A DNA stretch of 64,000 bases from Dryomyza anilis (taxonomy: Eukaryota > Arthropoda > Insecta > Diptera > Dryomyzidae): positions 68,049,867 to 68,113,866 of the forward strand of contig OX638133.1 of the NCBI GenBank assembly GCA_951804985.1. Direction: 5' to 3'. The position numbers and the translations under genes were made by a program. Below are positions 23,172 through 34,904 of the stretch, piece after piece (position 1 is the stretch's first letter; each line of letters starts with the position of its first letter). Below the pieces are notes generated by a model. It worked only from the letters and a program-made list of their open reading frames with translations. It was not told the origin of the DNA and did no database searches.

Positions 23172-24498
23172 GGTGAGAGACATAACGTAGTATAGTTTGC
23201 GTAGTAAATAAATCTATGCGAACAAATTTTTATTTTTGTCGGGTACCATGGTTACTGCACCCAGACAAAAATTCCCTCAAATCCCATATAAATTGGTCAA
23301 TAGGACAATTCTTGATTTAAAAGTATACAAAAATAAATTTTTTCATATAAACTCAATGGCAATGTCTTGGTATGTTCTAGTATTTAATGGTATTTTCCAA
23401 TTAAAATAGTAATTTATCCTAATTACTTTTTTTAATAGTAAAAAACTATTATTTATATAGTATTTTTTTTTTGAATGTGAAGAATATTTTATTGTAGTCA
23501 GCTGTAATAAGCACTATTTTTTGAAGGTCGTGACAGTTTTTTTTTTGTTTTTTTTTCTATTACAGACTTTTAATAACAATGAAAACAACGTTTTTTTACG
23601 TGATAGGTTTCCTTTACTTGCAGATCCTCAGTGGACACTTATATTTTTTCTCAAGCTACAATATTAATTGATATTATAGCTTTACGACATTAAAATTTGC
23701 AAAACGTAGTTTTTGACTACGGCGTGAATAAAAATCCTCCGACAACGTGACGTAGTAAAAACATAGTCAATACGTTTTATACGTTTCAAATATTCACTTC
23801 GACGTAGTTATTTCAACTTCAACATAGTTATCGACAAATTTTACTTAGTCGTAGTTGATTTGTTTATTAAAATATATTTTTTATCAATAAAAGTCAAATG
23901 CCCAGCCGGCCAAACTATCATAAACGACATCATAAATGATAGCAAATATTCGTAAATAATGAATAAAACATTCGTATCGTAAATGATTCGAAAACGCATA
24001 CAGTTTCGTTCTTAATTTGTCCTTCGTAACGAGGTATCATAAACGAACTAAAAACACTCATATATGATTAATTTTCGATTGTTTATGATCGTAAAACACG
24101 AATATATACTCGTGTACCACCCATTCTTCAATTATTTCCAGCACCGCACAACGTACCTAATCCAACTGTAATTCGCAATGAAATTAACTTGTTTAATAAA
24201 TTATTTTAATTTGAAATATTTATATACAAATCATGCCTTAATGGAATTCTTGAGTTTCGACATGGTATCACAAACGAAATATCCAATATTAAACACGTTT
24301 TTTTTATGGACTTTGTTTTTGATACAAATTAGACCGGTTAGAAAAAAAACACATTTTTTATTTAAAATATTTATTAAATTGTCATGTTTGTTATTAACTA
24401 TGTCGTAGTTATTAAAATGAATCGTAGATACTTTTTTAGAATATTTAAGTGACTACAAAAAATAGCAGATAGTTAACTACGTTTTCCTCTCGGTGTGC
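23172..24498. mobile_element. Non-autonomous element with ACGTAGT/ACTACGT words
   Basis: GTGAGAGACATAACGTAG on the left and CTACGTTTTCCTCTCGGTG on the right look like inverted ends. The word ACGTAGT or its complement repeats at 23190-23215, 23705-23870 and 24400-24485. Within it lie a CACCCAG MITE (23257-23480) and a cluster of ATCATAAACGA/CGTAAATGAT words (23900-24125) that is probably another small element. Confidence 0.5.
23257..23480 (+). mobile_element. CACCCAG-family MITE, copy a (worn right end)
   Basis: ATTCCCTCAAATCCCATATA, TTGGTCAATAGGACAATT and AAAAACTATTATTTATATAG occur in family order. The left end is CACCCAG and the right end is degraded. Confidence 0.8.
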
Positions 24499-24752
24499 CA
24501 ATTAAATGTAGTTCAATAAAATTCGTTTTCTAACATTAATTTTTCAATAAAATTTTGAAAAACAATTTCAAATAATTTATTTATTTTTTGGAATTTATTA
24601 GGACATTTCAGTACAAAGAGCTTCTTTTGCCAAAAACCTTTGGGAAAGCTTTTGAAATTTGGCTGTGTAGTATCGATAAAGAGCATTGAATATTTGACAA
24701 AAAGTACTGTTTACCGATGATTTCCCAAAAATATCGACATATTCCATCCCTA

Positions 24753-25095
24753 ATCACCGAATGTCAAAGCAAAGGCGACGACGATGACAACATGCGCAGA
24801 GTTTCATTGTGAAAAAAGTACTTTTGCAATGTTTATGATACTTTTTTTTAATAAAAGTAAATTTTTAATAAAAAAATACCTACTCTGTGAAAAACAAACA
24901 CTTGTAACATTTGGGGCTATTGAGCTCTAAAAAATAAATAATAATTAAAGAGACTAAGGAACGATGACATAAAACTTTTAACTATCAGTAATGTTAATCG
25001 ATAGAAATCTTTTAGTTAAAGTAACAGTTTCAATATTGAAATATAAACAAAATTTAAAATTTATACTGATAATTAAAACAAATTAATGTCACCAG
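24753..25095. other. AT-rich stretch, nothing recognised
   Basis: No coding signal or repeat border. Confidence 0.35.
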
Positions 25096-25466
25096 TAGAG
25101 ATGGGCGCGTACCGTTCTTTTTTTTTCTTGTCACGGCCGAAAATCTGAGTTCGTGCGTGTAAATCTCCGTAGTTTCTATACCAATTAAAAATAAACCCTT
25201 ACTTCCAACTTCAGAAAAATCTGTTGTTTTCGTTTTACTTTTGGATTTAAGAGAATAAAACAGCATCAAACTTAATTTTTGAATTATTTATTTTTATTAT
25301 TTTTAAATTTGTGGTTCCGGTTCCAACCAAAAAATTAAATGGATTTCGATTCCGGTTCCATAATTTTTGTTTGTAATAACGGTTCCGATTTGATTTTTTG
25401 CGATCCCTGACAGGGACTATAATATCTGTTACGGTTCTGGTTCTGGTCGGGCTCGTGCGTTTCACC
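25096..25466. mobile_element. hAT-like element with GGTTCCGATTCC words
   Basis: TAGAGATGGGCGCG near 25096 and CGTGCGTTTCACCTA near 25452-25466 may be inverted ends. Between them GGTTCCGGTTCC, CGATTCCGGTTCC and GGTTCTGGTTCTGG words cluster on the right side. No target duplication was seen. Confidence 0.45.
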
Positions 25467-26040
25467 TACGGAGTGCCATCAAAAACAAAAACAGAAAGGC
25501 GTGTATCTCTAGTCACCATAATTTCATGTTATGACATATCTTAATTTTACATGTTGGTTTTCAAAGCAGTGAACCGCCATTTTTAAATGTGAGTTAAAAA
25601 TGTTTTAATTAGAATTTCCATAGTACTTTTAAATTTCGATAGTACTTTTGTATTTGTGGCGACATCGTTAAGTATCTAGAGTACTAATAAATTTGCATTA
25701 TGTGGAAGTAAAACTAAAAAACAAAAATCAATAAAAGGTTCATATTTTTAAGAATGTTTGATCGATAACGCCAACTTATCAGTACCAACATATATTATAA
25801 GTTATGAATATATTGATATTTCGAAAGGCGTTCTAATTTTCGAAATGTAACCTTATGAGATTTTTTAAATATCTATGCATTCATGTTGGTATTTTAACTA
25901 TTTATGGTACTATTTTAAATCTATGATTTCTCTTATATAAACACGTCTGATGATCTTATTTTTATTTTAGTGGTTTTTATTATTTTTAATCACGATTACA
26001 GTGGCTTGGCCATTTCTAATATATGGAAATATAACAATTA
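25467..26040. other. Sod2 downstream flank, AT-rich
   Basis: Nothing recognised. On the minus strand this is the 3' side of Sod2. Confidence 0.4.
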
Positions 26041-26096
26041 TTAATCACACATTTATCATCTAATGCGATTTTCTCTCTCTTTAATATTCGATCTCT

Positions 26097-26954
26097 TTAC
26101 TTCGATGCAGCAGCAAACCGACATGAAATGTCTTCCCAGTTGGCAATATCCCAAATTGCATCCACATATGATGGGCGCAAATTTTTGTATTGCAAATAGT
26201 ATGCATGCTCCCAGACATCGATACCGAAGAGTGGCACCAAACCTGCGAAATTAATAAAACATTAGAAAGTTTTTAGACAAAGAAAACCAATGCTCTCCAC
26301 TCACCAGTGCTGGCCTCCAATGGGTCTTGATTAGGCATTGCAACCAGTTGCAATTTGCCGGTCTTCTTGTTGTAACCCAACCAACCCCAGCCGGACCCCT
26401 GTACGGCAACCGTAATAGTGCTCATTTCCTTTTTGAACTTCTCCATGCTGCAGAACTGTTCATCGATGGCAGCTTTTAACTCTGCAGAGGGTTCAGTTTT
26501 CTTGGGCGAAAGATTCTCCCAGAAAATCGAGTGATTGATGTGGCCGCCGCCATTGAAACGCAGTGCTGGTGCCAGGCCAATGACCTTGGTCACATCGTTC
26601 TTACTCTTGGCCTCCTCCAGTTGCTCCTCGGCAGCGTTCAGATTGTTCACATAAGTCTGGTGGTGTTTGGTGTGATGCAATTCCATGATTTCGCGGCAAA
26701 TAATTGGTTCCAGAGCTGCATAGTCGTAGGGTAACTTGGGCAACGTATGCTTGCTACGCACAGCAGCGCTATGTAAGGAAGAAAAAAATGATATTTCATA
26801 AAAATATTAATTTGCAATATGGAGATATTGTTCTGGGATGCTATTTATGTAATCAAATTTAACGCCGGTCGTTTACAATATTTGACTCGTGTTCTTTTGT
26901 AGTCCAATAAACTTACCGAGCAACGTTAGCAGTTGAACGAGCCACGGAGAACAT
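26097..26954 (-). CDS. Sod2: Manganese superoxide dismutase, mitochondrial
   Basis: Three minus-strand coding exons: 26917-26954, 26305-26768 and 26097-26242, giving 648 nt and 215 residues, the length usual for insect Sod2. Introns (26769-26916 and 26243-26304) have GT-AG ends. Residues 1-18 ([18 protein letters not shown]) are Arg/Ser/Ala-rich without acids, as in a mitochondrial presequence; the mature enzyme starts [14 protein letters not shown]. Manganese ligands are visible: His44 in MELHHTKHH, His92 in [10 protein letters not shown], and the Asp and His of [11 protein letters not shown]. The [10 protein letters not shown] motif and the C-terminal [18 protein letters not shown] segment are intact. 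The enzyme converts superoxide to hydrogen peroxide and oxygen in the mitochondrial matrix. The first ATG follows an AT-rich leader and no better start exists. The gene appears whole and functional, set between transposon-rich stretches. Confidence 0.97.
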
Positions 26955-27145
26955 TTTTAGTTTTTATTTTGTCGTAGAAAAATTTTAATTCTTAAATAAT
27001 CAATCTTCCTTGCGATTTCGACTTTCCGGCTTTATGAAATTGCAAAAACTACTAGTGAAAGAAAGAAGAGAAAAGCAGCGCAGTATGAAACGTCAAAAGT
27101 CCACTAGGTATCGAGAATCGATATCGAGTACTTTTGTTGAGAGTA
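26955..27145 (-). promoter_or_regulatory. Upstream region of Sod2 (leader and probable promoter)
   Basis: About 190 bp upstream of the ATG with no recognised repeat until the CACAGAAAAAAATG motif near 27146. No TATA box stands out; the mRNA start cannot be placed from sequence alone. Confidence 0.35.
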
Positions 27146-27438
27146 CACAGAAAAAAATGTGTAACTATAACTAAAATGTTACACATAAAATGCAATTAAT
27201 TTTCAATTGAAACTCAGCCGATGTTACTTTTAGTTGCATTGAATAATGAGAATATGTTAATTGGAGAAACTTCAATTACTTTTTTGCCATATTGATATTA
27301 AAATTGTTATATATATATATATTCAATTTTTTATTGAGAATTATTAAATCATTAATAAAATCATTAACATTAATTAAAAACTTTATTCGATAGACATTTT
27401 TAATAGAAATTTTTTAAATATATTGTAAAACAAATATT
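27146..27438. other. AT-rich, possible MITE end
   Basis: Begins with CACAGAAAAAAATG, similar to several MITE ends in the window, but no matching inverted end was found. Confidence 0.25.
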
Positions 27439-27547
27439 GGCAGCATCGCTTCCCACCACTTTGAGTAATAATATAACACGCACAGCTCAAAATGATGAGA
27501 TAGCTCAGCCTAAGTTCTTATAGAACTGTAGTGCCAAACTGTTATAT
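27439..27547 (+). mobile_element. 3' fragment of the tRNA-derived SINE
   Basis: CCCACCACTTTGAGTA, AACACGCACAGCTCAAAATG, AGCCTAAGTTCTTATAGAAC and AACTGTTATAT match the 3' half of the copy at 36442-36752. The tRNA head is absent. Confidence 0.85.
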
Positions 27548-27702
27548 TTCGCTGCCAATTTGGTCAAATAATTCAAACATTGGTTATGTGGAAATTTAAA
27601 CGAAAATGTTGTCAAGAGATATATTTTCAAATCAATCTGATGTTTTTTGACACATTTTTGGCCAGAAAAATAATTAAAATTTATAAGGAGTTGGATTGCA
27701 AT

Positions 27703-28560
27703 TAGGGTTGCCATATGACAACAGGTTAATATCGGGACAAATGGAAAAAAAATATATTGATTTTCAAAGGTGTGTCGGGACAACAAAAATTTTATTCATA
27801 TATTATATATATTTGTATAACTTCTTATATAAACATTACTAAAAAGAGTAAAAACTAAATAAATTAAATTATATATATAATAAATAAAAACAGAAGACTA
27901 CAAATGAATATTTCAAAAAAAAAAATAATATATGTATATGAATACATATATATTTTGTTTTGTGTATAAGCCATTTAATAGGCTGAGTATTCTTTCGCAT
28001 TAAGAGTTGCTTACTGGAATAGATAGAACAAACGAGATCGTTTTTTTAAATTATGTCATTGTTTTGATTGAGACCATATCTTATCCACTGGTATATTTTT
28101 CGAAAATAGTCAAACATATAACTCGAGTATAACTCGACGTCACATTTAACACAGTTGGTATTTCTGATACCCCATGTACAAAGCTCAGATTTTATATTTA
28201 AACAAGTTAACTTATTTAAAATGGACTCACTGTTAAAATCATAGCGTTGTTCCAAATATTCAATAACTTTTCTGAGAAAATCGTTATCTTCATTCTTAAA
28301 TTATTGTCTTTTCGCAATCAGCAATATGCTTCAGTACGGACAGAGCTTTGCTCCCATAAAATTTGTCTTTCAATCTAGTCTTAAGACGACTCATTAGTTT
28401 TTTCATTACTCTGTCAATTTCAATTGTACATTTATCACTTTCAACCGAAAATATAGCATTATTGAATGGTGTCATTACATTGTGAATAAAATATAAAAAG
28501 CTTCTAAAATTTTTTCATCTTAAGGTGGAATGTTTTAGTCATTAAAAAACATAATTGCAA
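27703..28560 (-). pseudogene. Decayed transposon protein relic, possibly hAT-like
   Basis: A TAGGGTTGCCA motif (27703), a start seen in some insect hAT elements, precedes a minus-strand region with broken coding sequence. One frame (about 28482 down to 28290) reads NVMTPFNNAIFSVESDK, then RVMKKLMSRLKTRLKDKF, then LKHIADCEK. After a frameshift near 28300 another frame gives FLRKVIEYLEQRYDFNS and CTWGIRNTNCVKC, ending at 28046. The helical, Lys-rich character resembles central parts of hAT-type transposases, but no catalytic motif is visible. I would not name the family firmly. The opposite terminus was not found. Confidence 0.4.
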
Positions 28561-29066
28561 AAACATTACGTTAGTTTTTATAGCGACTTTTTTCGCGGAA
28601 TATTTTGTTAATTTTTTTATATTAAATATCATATACTAATATAGTTTCAAAAAAAAAAACTTCAATGTCCTTCAAGCTCAAACCTATACGAAAACATAGC
28701 CTGATATGTTTGCTAAAATATTTGTATTTCTTTGTGCAACTTTTTGCAATCTTTTGAGATATTTGAGAAACAGTATCAGTAACAGCGAAAGTACAAAATT
28801 TTTTTTTTAATAAATTTTATATGAAACATATATTATTATGTATATTTTTTTTACTGGGTGGGTCTAAGGAGTTTGTGTCGTTTGAAGACTCTTCTTAGTT
28901 TTTTATGCGTAACATTTTTGGTGAACACTAAATGACTTCTTTTTCAACCGTTTACACTGTGCGACAAAATTGTAGTGAATAAGATTAGCATCAACTTAAT
29001 GGAGAACAATATTCAGGAAAAACGATTTTCATTATATTTTATGTTGGGAACCACTGCAATTACTTT
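28561..29066. other. AT-rich stretch, nothing recognised
   Basis: No coding signal or repeat border seen. Confidence 0.4.
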
Positions 29067-29067
29067 T

Positions 29068-29826
29068 TATACCCTACACCTATGAGGTACAGGGTATATT
29101 AACTTTGTGCATATATTGTAACGCCCCTTAGGAGGCGTGTCCGGTATGGAAAAGTATATATATTCTTGATCAGCATCACTACCCGAGTACGTTTAGCCAT
29201 GTCCGTCTGTCCGTCTTGCTGTCTTGCAAGACGTCTCAATATATTTTAGCCAAAAGTAGGAACTGAGTTTGAAAATGAGTCAAATCGGTCAACGGACACG
29301 CCCACCTCCCATACAAGTCACTTTTATATAACTTTTCGGAACTAATAACTCGAAAAGTATTCAAGGTATAGTTATAAAGTTTAAAAGGTATTGTTAGAAT
29401 TCACCTTAAAATATGTGGTCCAAAAATGGGCGTGATCCGCCCACTTTTTTTTTCATTATTTCCCGGGTTTTCATAGTAGAAATTTGATCCGTAAATTATT
29501 AAAATCAAATCTATGAAATATTAGCGTTTCAAAATTTTAAATATGGGCGTGGTCCGCCCAATTATATTTTTCAAATTTTTTTTTTTAATTTTTTATACTT
29601 TTATATAATTTTTTTAATTTATGGGGATATAAGACGTAAATTTCTGATATATGAATAATATTTTGAGGGTGGGGAGGTTCAGCAAAATTAAAAACTTTAA
29701 AATTAATGTATGCAATTAAATATCCCACATTAATATCCCCACCAAAGGTGTTGGGTATTCCATAATCAGGCCCGACCGACTATAAAAATCCGCCCCATGT
29801 GACCGAACTTTCCCAACTCGTTTTAA
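29068..29826 (+). mobile_element. DINE-1-like (Helentron-related) repeat, copy A
   Basis: Starts TATACCCTACACCTATGAGG with a short hairpin (CCTACACC...GGTACAGGGTA). It contains the core AAGTATATATATTCTTGATC, AGCCATGTCCGTCTGTCCG and GGGCGTGATCCGCCCAC, and ends near GGGTATTCCATAATCAGG, GCCCGACCGACTATAAAAA, ACTTTCCCAACTCG. From memory this core closely resembles Drosophila DINE-1/INE-1. It has no coding capacity. It is very close to copy C (43832-44640), so the family moved recently. Confidence 0.75.
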
Positions 29827-29884
29827 TACGTATTATTAATATATAAATGGTGTTATATGCAACTATGTTAATAGTTTCAGCAAT

Positions 29885-30300
29885 TTTATAAATTTTAAGA
29901 TATTGTCTTAACGTGCTCAGTCGGTACAAATTGGTCCAGTCGGTACAAATTGGGTGTTTTGTTTTGATTCTGTGCAAACTTTGCAGCCTATACTTAGCTA
30001 ATTGCTGCACGCAACTTTGGCAAAATCTTGAGTTGATGCATTTTTCCATTTTTGCTTTTGGTTCTTTCTTCAATGCACATAATTCTTATTGTGTTTATTG
30101 GAGAAGGAAAACTTAAGCGACTTGAAATGTAGAATCTGCAGAGAAAAATCGCTGATGAAGGGGCTTGGCTGCCTCTGAAACAGCCGTACGATCTGCCACT
30201 CAATGCATTTTGCCAATTGTATCTTGTTTTATTTGTTGGTACAACACACCCAAATTGTTACAACTGGACCTTGAGCACGTTAAGACAATATCTTAAAATA
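29885..30300. repeat. Inverted repeat flanking about 270 bp of unique DNA
   Basis: The left arm (29885-29965: TTAAGATATTGTCTTAACGTG, with CTCAGTCGGTACAAATTGG twice) is the inverse of the right arm (30245-30300: ACACCCAAATTG, GGACCTTGAGCACG, TTAAGACAATATCTTAA). The loop is less AT-rich and not repeated elsewhere in the window. The left arm has an internal 21-bp duplication. Confidence 0.75.
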
Positions 30301-30640
30301 ATCAAAAGAGGTCGTAAAACAAAAACAATTAATTTTATAAATTTTAATAAGTTAATTAGTTTTCTAAATATTTGGGAACCACTGGATGAATTGTATTCTC
30401 GTGTATTTCTTACCTGGTTTTTATGAATTTTTTAGTAAAAATCTGTCCATTTATTTAAAGGTTATTGCATATTAATCATCAATGGTGTTCAATATCTTTA
30501 TTCTGTTCTCTGGAGTACGGTAAACTGCAGTTTACCGGCCCCCTTTCTAAAATTAAAAAAATGTCACGCCCCTTTAAATAAAAAATATAAGTTCAATAAA
30601 TTATAGTCGCTCACAAACGTAAAAAATTGAATTTAAATAA
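30301..30640. other. AT-rich stretch, nothing recognised
   Basis: No coding signal or repeat border seen. Confidence 0.35.
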
Positions 30641-31091
30641 CAGGATATTTTCTTTTCACTTTTACCATTAAAATGTAATATTTGAGTTGGCACATTTTTA
30701 TACTATTTGACTTACTTCATTGTTGTGAATAAATCTGACGTAAGAAAAAAAAGTACGCCCTTACCCTTTTTATAGTAGTCAAATGTCAAAATAACTCAAC
30801 AGTTTTGCTGCAAATGTCCAAAAACTCAGGATGTTTACTACACGCAGAAAAAAATTCCCTCATATTACATTAAAATTGGTCAATAGAACAATTATTGATT
30901 TAATAGTATACAAAAAATAAATCTTTTCATATAAAGTCAATGGCAATGTATTTAATGGTATTTTCCGATTAAAATAATAATTTATCCTATTAGTTAAAAA
31001 CTATTACTTGTATAGTATTTTTTTCTGGGTGTATCACTAAATATCTCAATTTTCAATGCTCTTGTGGCAAACATCTCGTAGCTATCTGCAT
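30641..31091. mobile_element. CACTAAG-family MITE copy, split by another MITE
   Basis: TTTTCACTTTTACCATTAAAA, AATGTAATATTTGAGT, GTTTTGCTGCAAATGTCC and GGCAAACATCTCGTAGCTAT correspond in order to the copy at 33180-33567. It is interrupted by the CACCCAG MITE (30841-31031) and cut off at 31092 by a hAT-like terminus. Confidence 0.6.
30841..31031 (+). mobile_element. CACCCAG-family MITE, copy b
   Basis: CACGCAGAAAAAAATTCCCT on the left, TTTTTTTCTGGGTG on the right, flanked by TA. Family core: TTAAAATTGGTCAATAGAAC and AATGGTATTTTCCGATTAAA. Inserted in a CACTAAG-family MITE. Confidence 0.88.
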
Positions 31092-31500
31092 TAGGGATGT
31101 CAATCCCGGACTATTTTTCAATCCCGAAATTTCGGGACTAAAAAATTTGAATCCCGGGATCCCGGGATTAGTCCCGGGATTTAAAAAAATAATAGCAAAG
31201 GCATAAAATAACCATATCTATGTTTGAATAATAAACAATTATAATGTTTAAGGCTCAAACAAAACTCATATATTCAAATGCATCTGTTTTGAGGTTGGGT
31301 ATCCAAATATACATGGTATCCAAAATACAAAATCCACGATATATAAACCCCAGTTGATCTTCAAACATTTTTTAATATTTTTTATTGGAAAATTATTTTT
31401 AAGTACAAATATAAGAAAATTTTAATTTTGAATAAACAATAAAATTATTATTGGGATATTGGTTTTTTGTGGAAAACAATATTTTATAAACGAAATTAAA
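31092..31500. mobile_element. hAT-like terminus with CCCGGGAT words
   Basis: TAGGGATGTCAATCCCGG at about 31092, then repeated AATCCCGGGAT words to 31185, then a body related to 6705-6985. Only one end is found. The CCCGGGAT words also appear at 18053-18125. Confidence 0.6.
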
Positions 31501-32084
31501 ATTTAAAAAAAAATAGTTTATAGTAGACACATTTTGTTAATATTTTTGCAATAACTCTATTTTAGGTCGAAAAACAAACAACAATTTGTTGTATGTGATT
31601 TTTAATTAATAACAATATTAAAAATTAACTCAATTTACGAACGTGGATTTATTTATGTAAACTCAATCGTTTCAGTTGATTTTATACTGTTAGTTTAATC
31701 AAATTCAGATTTTGTAAATAGATCTATTCTGGGTCAAATGGATTTTATATGATTGAAATTTGTAGTACGCACAATTTGATTGTAATGATTGTGAAAAATA
31801 GTGCAAAATGTTAGTTTTAGACCCAAATGAACAAATTTTAGGGTGTTGAACACCCTGTAAATATGGGTATCAAATGAATGGAAATTCTTTGGCGATTGAA
31901 TGTTTGTAGTTATTTTCAGGATTCGTATACCCTGGTGACCTATATATCACTTTGAATGGTAACCACACATATGTGTAGGGTATTTATAGTCGGCTTATAC
32001 CGACTATAATTTTGATAATCCTAACTATCATAATTACACCTACTTTAAAATTTCCCATGTGATCTAACCTTCCCAACTGGTTTA
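31501..32084. other. AT-rich stretch with a DINE-1-like tail remnant
   Basis: 31920-32075 (GTATACCCTGGTGACC, TAGTCGGCTTATACCGACTA, TTCCCAACTGG) resembles the 3' part of the DINE-1-like repeats. The rest holds nothing recognised. Confidence 0.35.
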
Positions 32085-32266
32085 CTGTTAAAAATAGTCA
32101 ATAGAATAAATTATTATTTTAATCGGAAAATACCATTAAATACTAGAAAATACCATGACATTGCCATCGAGTTTATATGAAAAGATTTATTTTTTGTATA
32201 CTATTAAATCAATAATTGTCCTATTGATCAATTTTAATGGGATTTGAGGGAATTTTTTTCTGGGTG
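32085..32266 (-). mobile_element. CACCCAG-family MITE, copy c (one end missing)
   Basis: Reverse orientation: TTAAAAATAGTCAATAGAAT through ATGGGATTTGAGGGAATTTT and a TTTTCTGGGTG end followed by TA. The other terminus is replaced by the DINE-1-like tail remnant. Confidence 0.85.
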
Positions 32267-33179
32267 TAGCAACCATCTTTCAAATTTACTTTTACGTATA
32301 GCAACCATCAATTAAACATCTTACAAGATAATTTTAAACTAGTTTATGGTAAACTTCATATTCGTCACGAAAAATATTTCCATATCAACCATTTATTTAA
32401 ATAAAGTTCTCAATATATATTGAAGAACAAACAATTTTATAAATTTAATTTTGTTAAAGAGTAGCTGTAGGGTGTCGCATTTTTTATTTTTTCCATGTCA
32501 ATTTTTCAAAATTGCATAAAATTTCAGTTCAGTCGCTCAGAAGCATTCGTTGACGGCGGATGTGTAATAGATTTTTTTTAACCCATTAAAGCCTTACGAA
32601 TCAAATACAAACGAGGAGATTACGCAGTGCAATTTTCCCATAATGCGGATATCAGATGCTAGGAATTTTGTTCGATTTTGTATCTAGCATCACTACATTA
32701 TATCAGTATGAAATTGTATATCTCTGCGTGCAATTCCCTCGATTTTAATAAAATATTTCATACACAAATTTTAAAAAATATTCCGAAAATGTTCGGTAAG
32801 ATAAAGTTTAAAATTTTTTTTCAAAATTTTGACAGCAAACACATTGCGAACTAATATTAAAATGTTTTTTAAGAGAGCTTAGAGAATTGTGATACAAATT
32901 CCTTTTTGATTTTTGCTAAAACTAATATCTGGACATAGTTCTTTTTACCAATTATCCGTAGGGCTAGGTTTATATATTTTATTTTGTGATAAAGTTTGCA
33001 TCTGCATAATGTCGAAATCGTGCGATATAAAGTACCAAAAACGGCCTTTTTTGCAACTTTTAGACGATTTTGTGCAAAATCTCAACGTATAGGGAAAATT
33101 CTGAGTACGCAGTATGAATCAGAAATGATAGGTGTCATTCCTGATTAAAATTCTTGTAGAACAGTGTAATTTCAATTCC
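32267..33179. other. AT-rich stretch, nothing firm
   Basis: 32270-32350 (CAACCATCTTTCAAATTTAC) vaguely resembles the CACTAAG MITE interior. No genes. Confidence 0.3.
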
Positions 33180-33567
33180 TGAAAATTTTATTTTCACTTT
33201 TACCCTTAAAATGTAATATTTAAGTCGACACGTTTTTACACCATTGGATTTACTTAATTGTTGTGGATAAATCGAATGAAAGGAAATAGTACGTAATGTT
33301 CCTTTAATGTCAAAATAAGGCAACAGTTTTGTTGCAAATGTCCAAGAACTCAGGATGTTTGCTATCAGTCAACTGTAAATGACTCAATTTTCATTTATGT
33401 TGTGGCAAACATCTCGTAACTATCTGCATACATGTCACATTTAAAAATATTAAGAGTTTTGCTGAAAGTTTATTGAAATTATGGGATGTTTGAATATTTG
33501 CTAAAAGGCGTAAATTTCAACTGATAGTTGCAGCAATACTTTCATAAACATCTTGTTTTTTTGTGTA
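33180..33567. mobile_element. CACTAAG-family MITE, worn copy
   Basis: GTTGCAAATGTCCAAGAACT, GGCAAACATCTCGTAACTAT, GGGATGTTTGAATATTTGCT and TTGCAGCAATACTTTCATAA match the family. The right end CTTGTTTTTTTGTGTA is a degraded TTTTCTTAGTGTA. Confidence 0.65.
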
Positions 33568-34195
33568 TGAATAAGTAACAAAACTGCAACGTACTAGTTC
33601 GGCCCCGAAAACTCAGAGCAATTCTAAATCATTACAGGCCCTTCTCTTTGCGAACCTAAATGTGACAAGCTATAGAACCTTGACCATTACAAGCTTCAAA
33701 TTAGAGAACATCAACAGAACATAAAATGGCCTTGCTGTTTCAGCGGGTGTCCAAGTACCCTGCGATCATAAGTTACGCATTTAAAACTGGAGACTTTTAT
33801 TTTTAGTTTGTGCTAAGAACTGTTAATGTTGATACTGCGAATTTATTTTTTATTATATTTGTCACCTTGAAAATGATGCACGCGCTTTATAAGATTTTCG
33901 ATTTATTTGTTAAAATTTATTAACTTTGCCGATCTCATTTTGTAGCAGATGCCGTCAAGAAAAAAATTGTGTTGCTGAAAACCAACAATAAAAAAGAAAC
34001 ATTTCCACGTGCATTGTGCAGCCTCGAAGAAGACATTGTTGGCTGACAAGCTTCAAACATTCGTTCATCTATATGGTACCGTTGTGACAAAAATTTATTC
34101 ATGCTAGTAATCTTGTGGGTTCCAATCTAGGGAATCCATATACCATGCTTCAAGAAAAGTGTTGATAAGATATGTTGGTTTTAGTTTAGTGATTA
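33568..34195. other. AT-rich stretch, nothing recognised
   Basis: Slightly less AT-rich at 33600-33790 but no frame with a domain. Confidence 0.35.
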
Positions 34196-34197
34196 TA

Positions 34198-34570
34198 ACA
34201 CTCAGAAAAATACCATATACCTTTTTTAGTTTTTTTTTACTATGAAAACTAGTTAGTAGGATCAGTTAAAATTTTAATAGGTAAACACCATACTACAAAA
34301 TATATGAAAAAGTTTATTTTTACATTTATTGACACATACTTATGGGATTTTATGGAATTTTTTCGGAGTGAATTCAGAGATATTGTGTCCCCAAAATCTT
34401 TACAAAGCATCTTATTTTTAAAAGATCCCATTTTCGTTTATACTCATTTTTTTTTTTTTGGAAAAAATACAATATTTCATTTAAAAAGATAAAAACAAAT
34501 ATAAAAACGGGCTATTTTAGTTTAAAAAATATATCTTTTCCAAAATATATATTTTTACTGGGAAAAAAAT
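34198..34570. repeat. Possible MITE with CACTCAGAAAAATA end
   Basis: CACTCAGAAAAATACC near 34200 and TTTTTACTGGGAAAAAAA near 34551 could be a pair of worn ends; the interior is AT-rich without genes. Confidence 0.25.
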
Positions 34571-34904
34571 ACATTCTAAAGCAGTCATATATACAATTGA
34601 GTCAATCTGATACAAGTTATAAATCATTCAATAAAAGCATACGCGGTCAAATTTGCTATATTTGGACCCCAATATCATGACAATCCGTCTTACTAGCCCA
34701 ACCTCCTTAACAAGTGTTAATGAGGTCCACAATTTTACAAAATTTCATTCAAATCGACGAATTTTCACCCATATCTGATATCGTCACTATCATGCTAAAG
34801 GGGCGAATGTGCAATTTTTGACATTTGCGTTTTTTACATTTTATTCTCAAGTATGCTGTGCCAACTGTCATTTTGTTGGGTATTTCTAGCCACAAAAGAC
34901 AAAA
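34571..34904. other. AT-rich stretch, nothing recognised
   Basis: No coding signal or repeat border. Confidence 0.35.

Larger units (their letters stand above)
23033..24752. mobile_element. Nest of non-autonomous DNA elements with TAGGGATGG outer ends
   Basis: TAGGGATGG near 23032 and CCATCCCTA near 24745-24753 are inverted and could be ends of one hAT-like element with ATATCGA/TCGATAT words. No duplication was found, so the pairing is tentative. It encloses the element at 23172-24498. Confidence 0.35.

Noticed and set aside
26273..26304. Extension of the Sod2 second exon to the stop at 26273
   Set aside because: The frame past 26305 is intron; splicing at GTGAGT to the acceptor at 26243 restores the conserved [11 protein letters not shown] sequence.
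26531..26734. Plus-strand frame across Sod2
   Set aside because: Antisense shadow of the Sod2 second exon.
34249..34492. Short frames on both strands
   Set aside because: AT-rich chance frames in a probable MITE, no domain.
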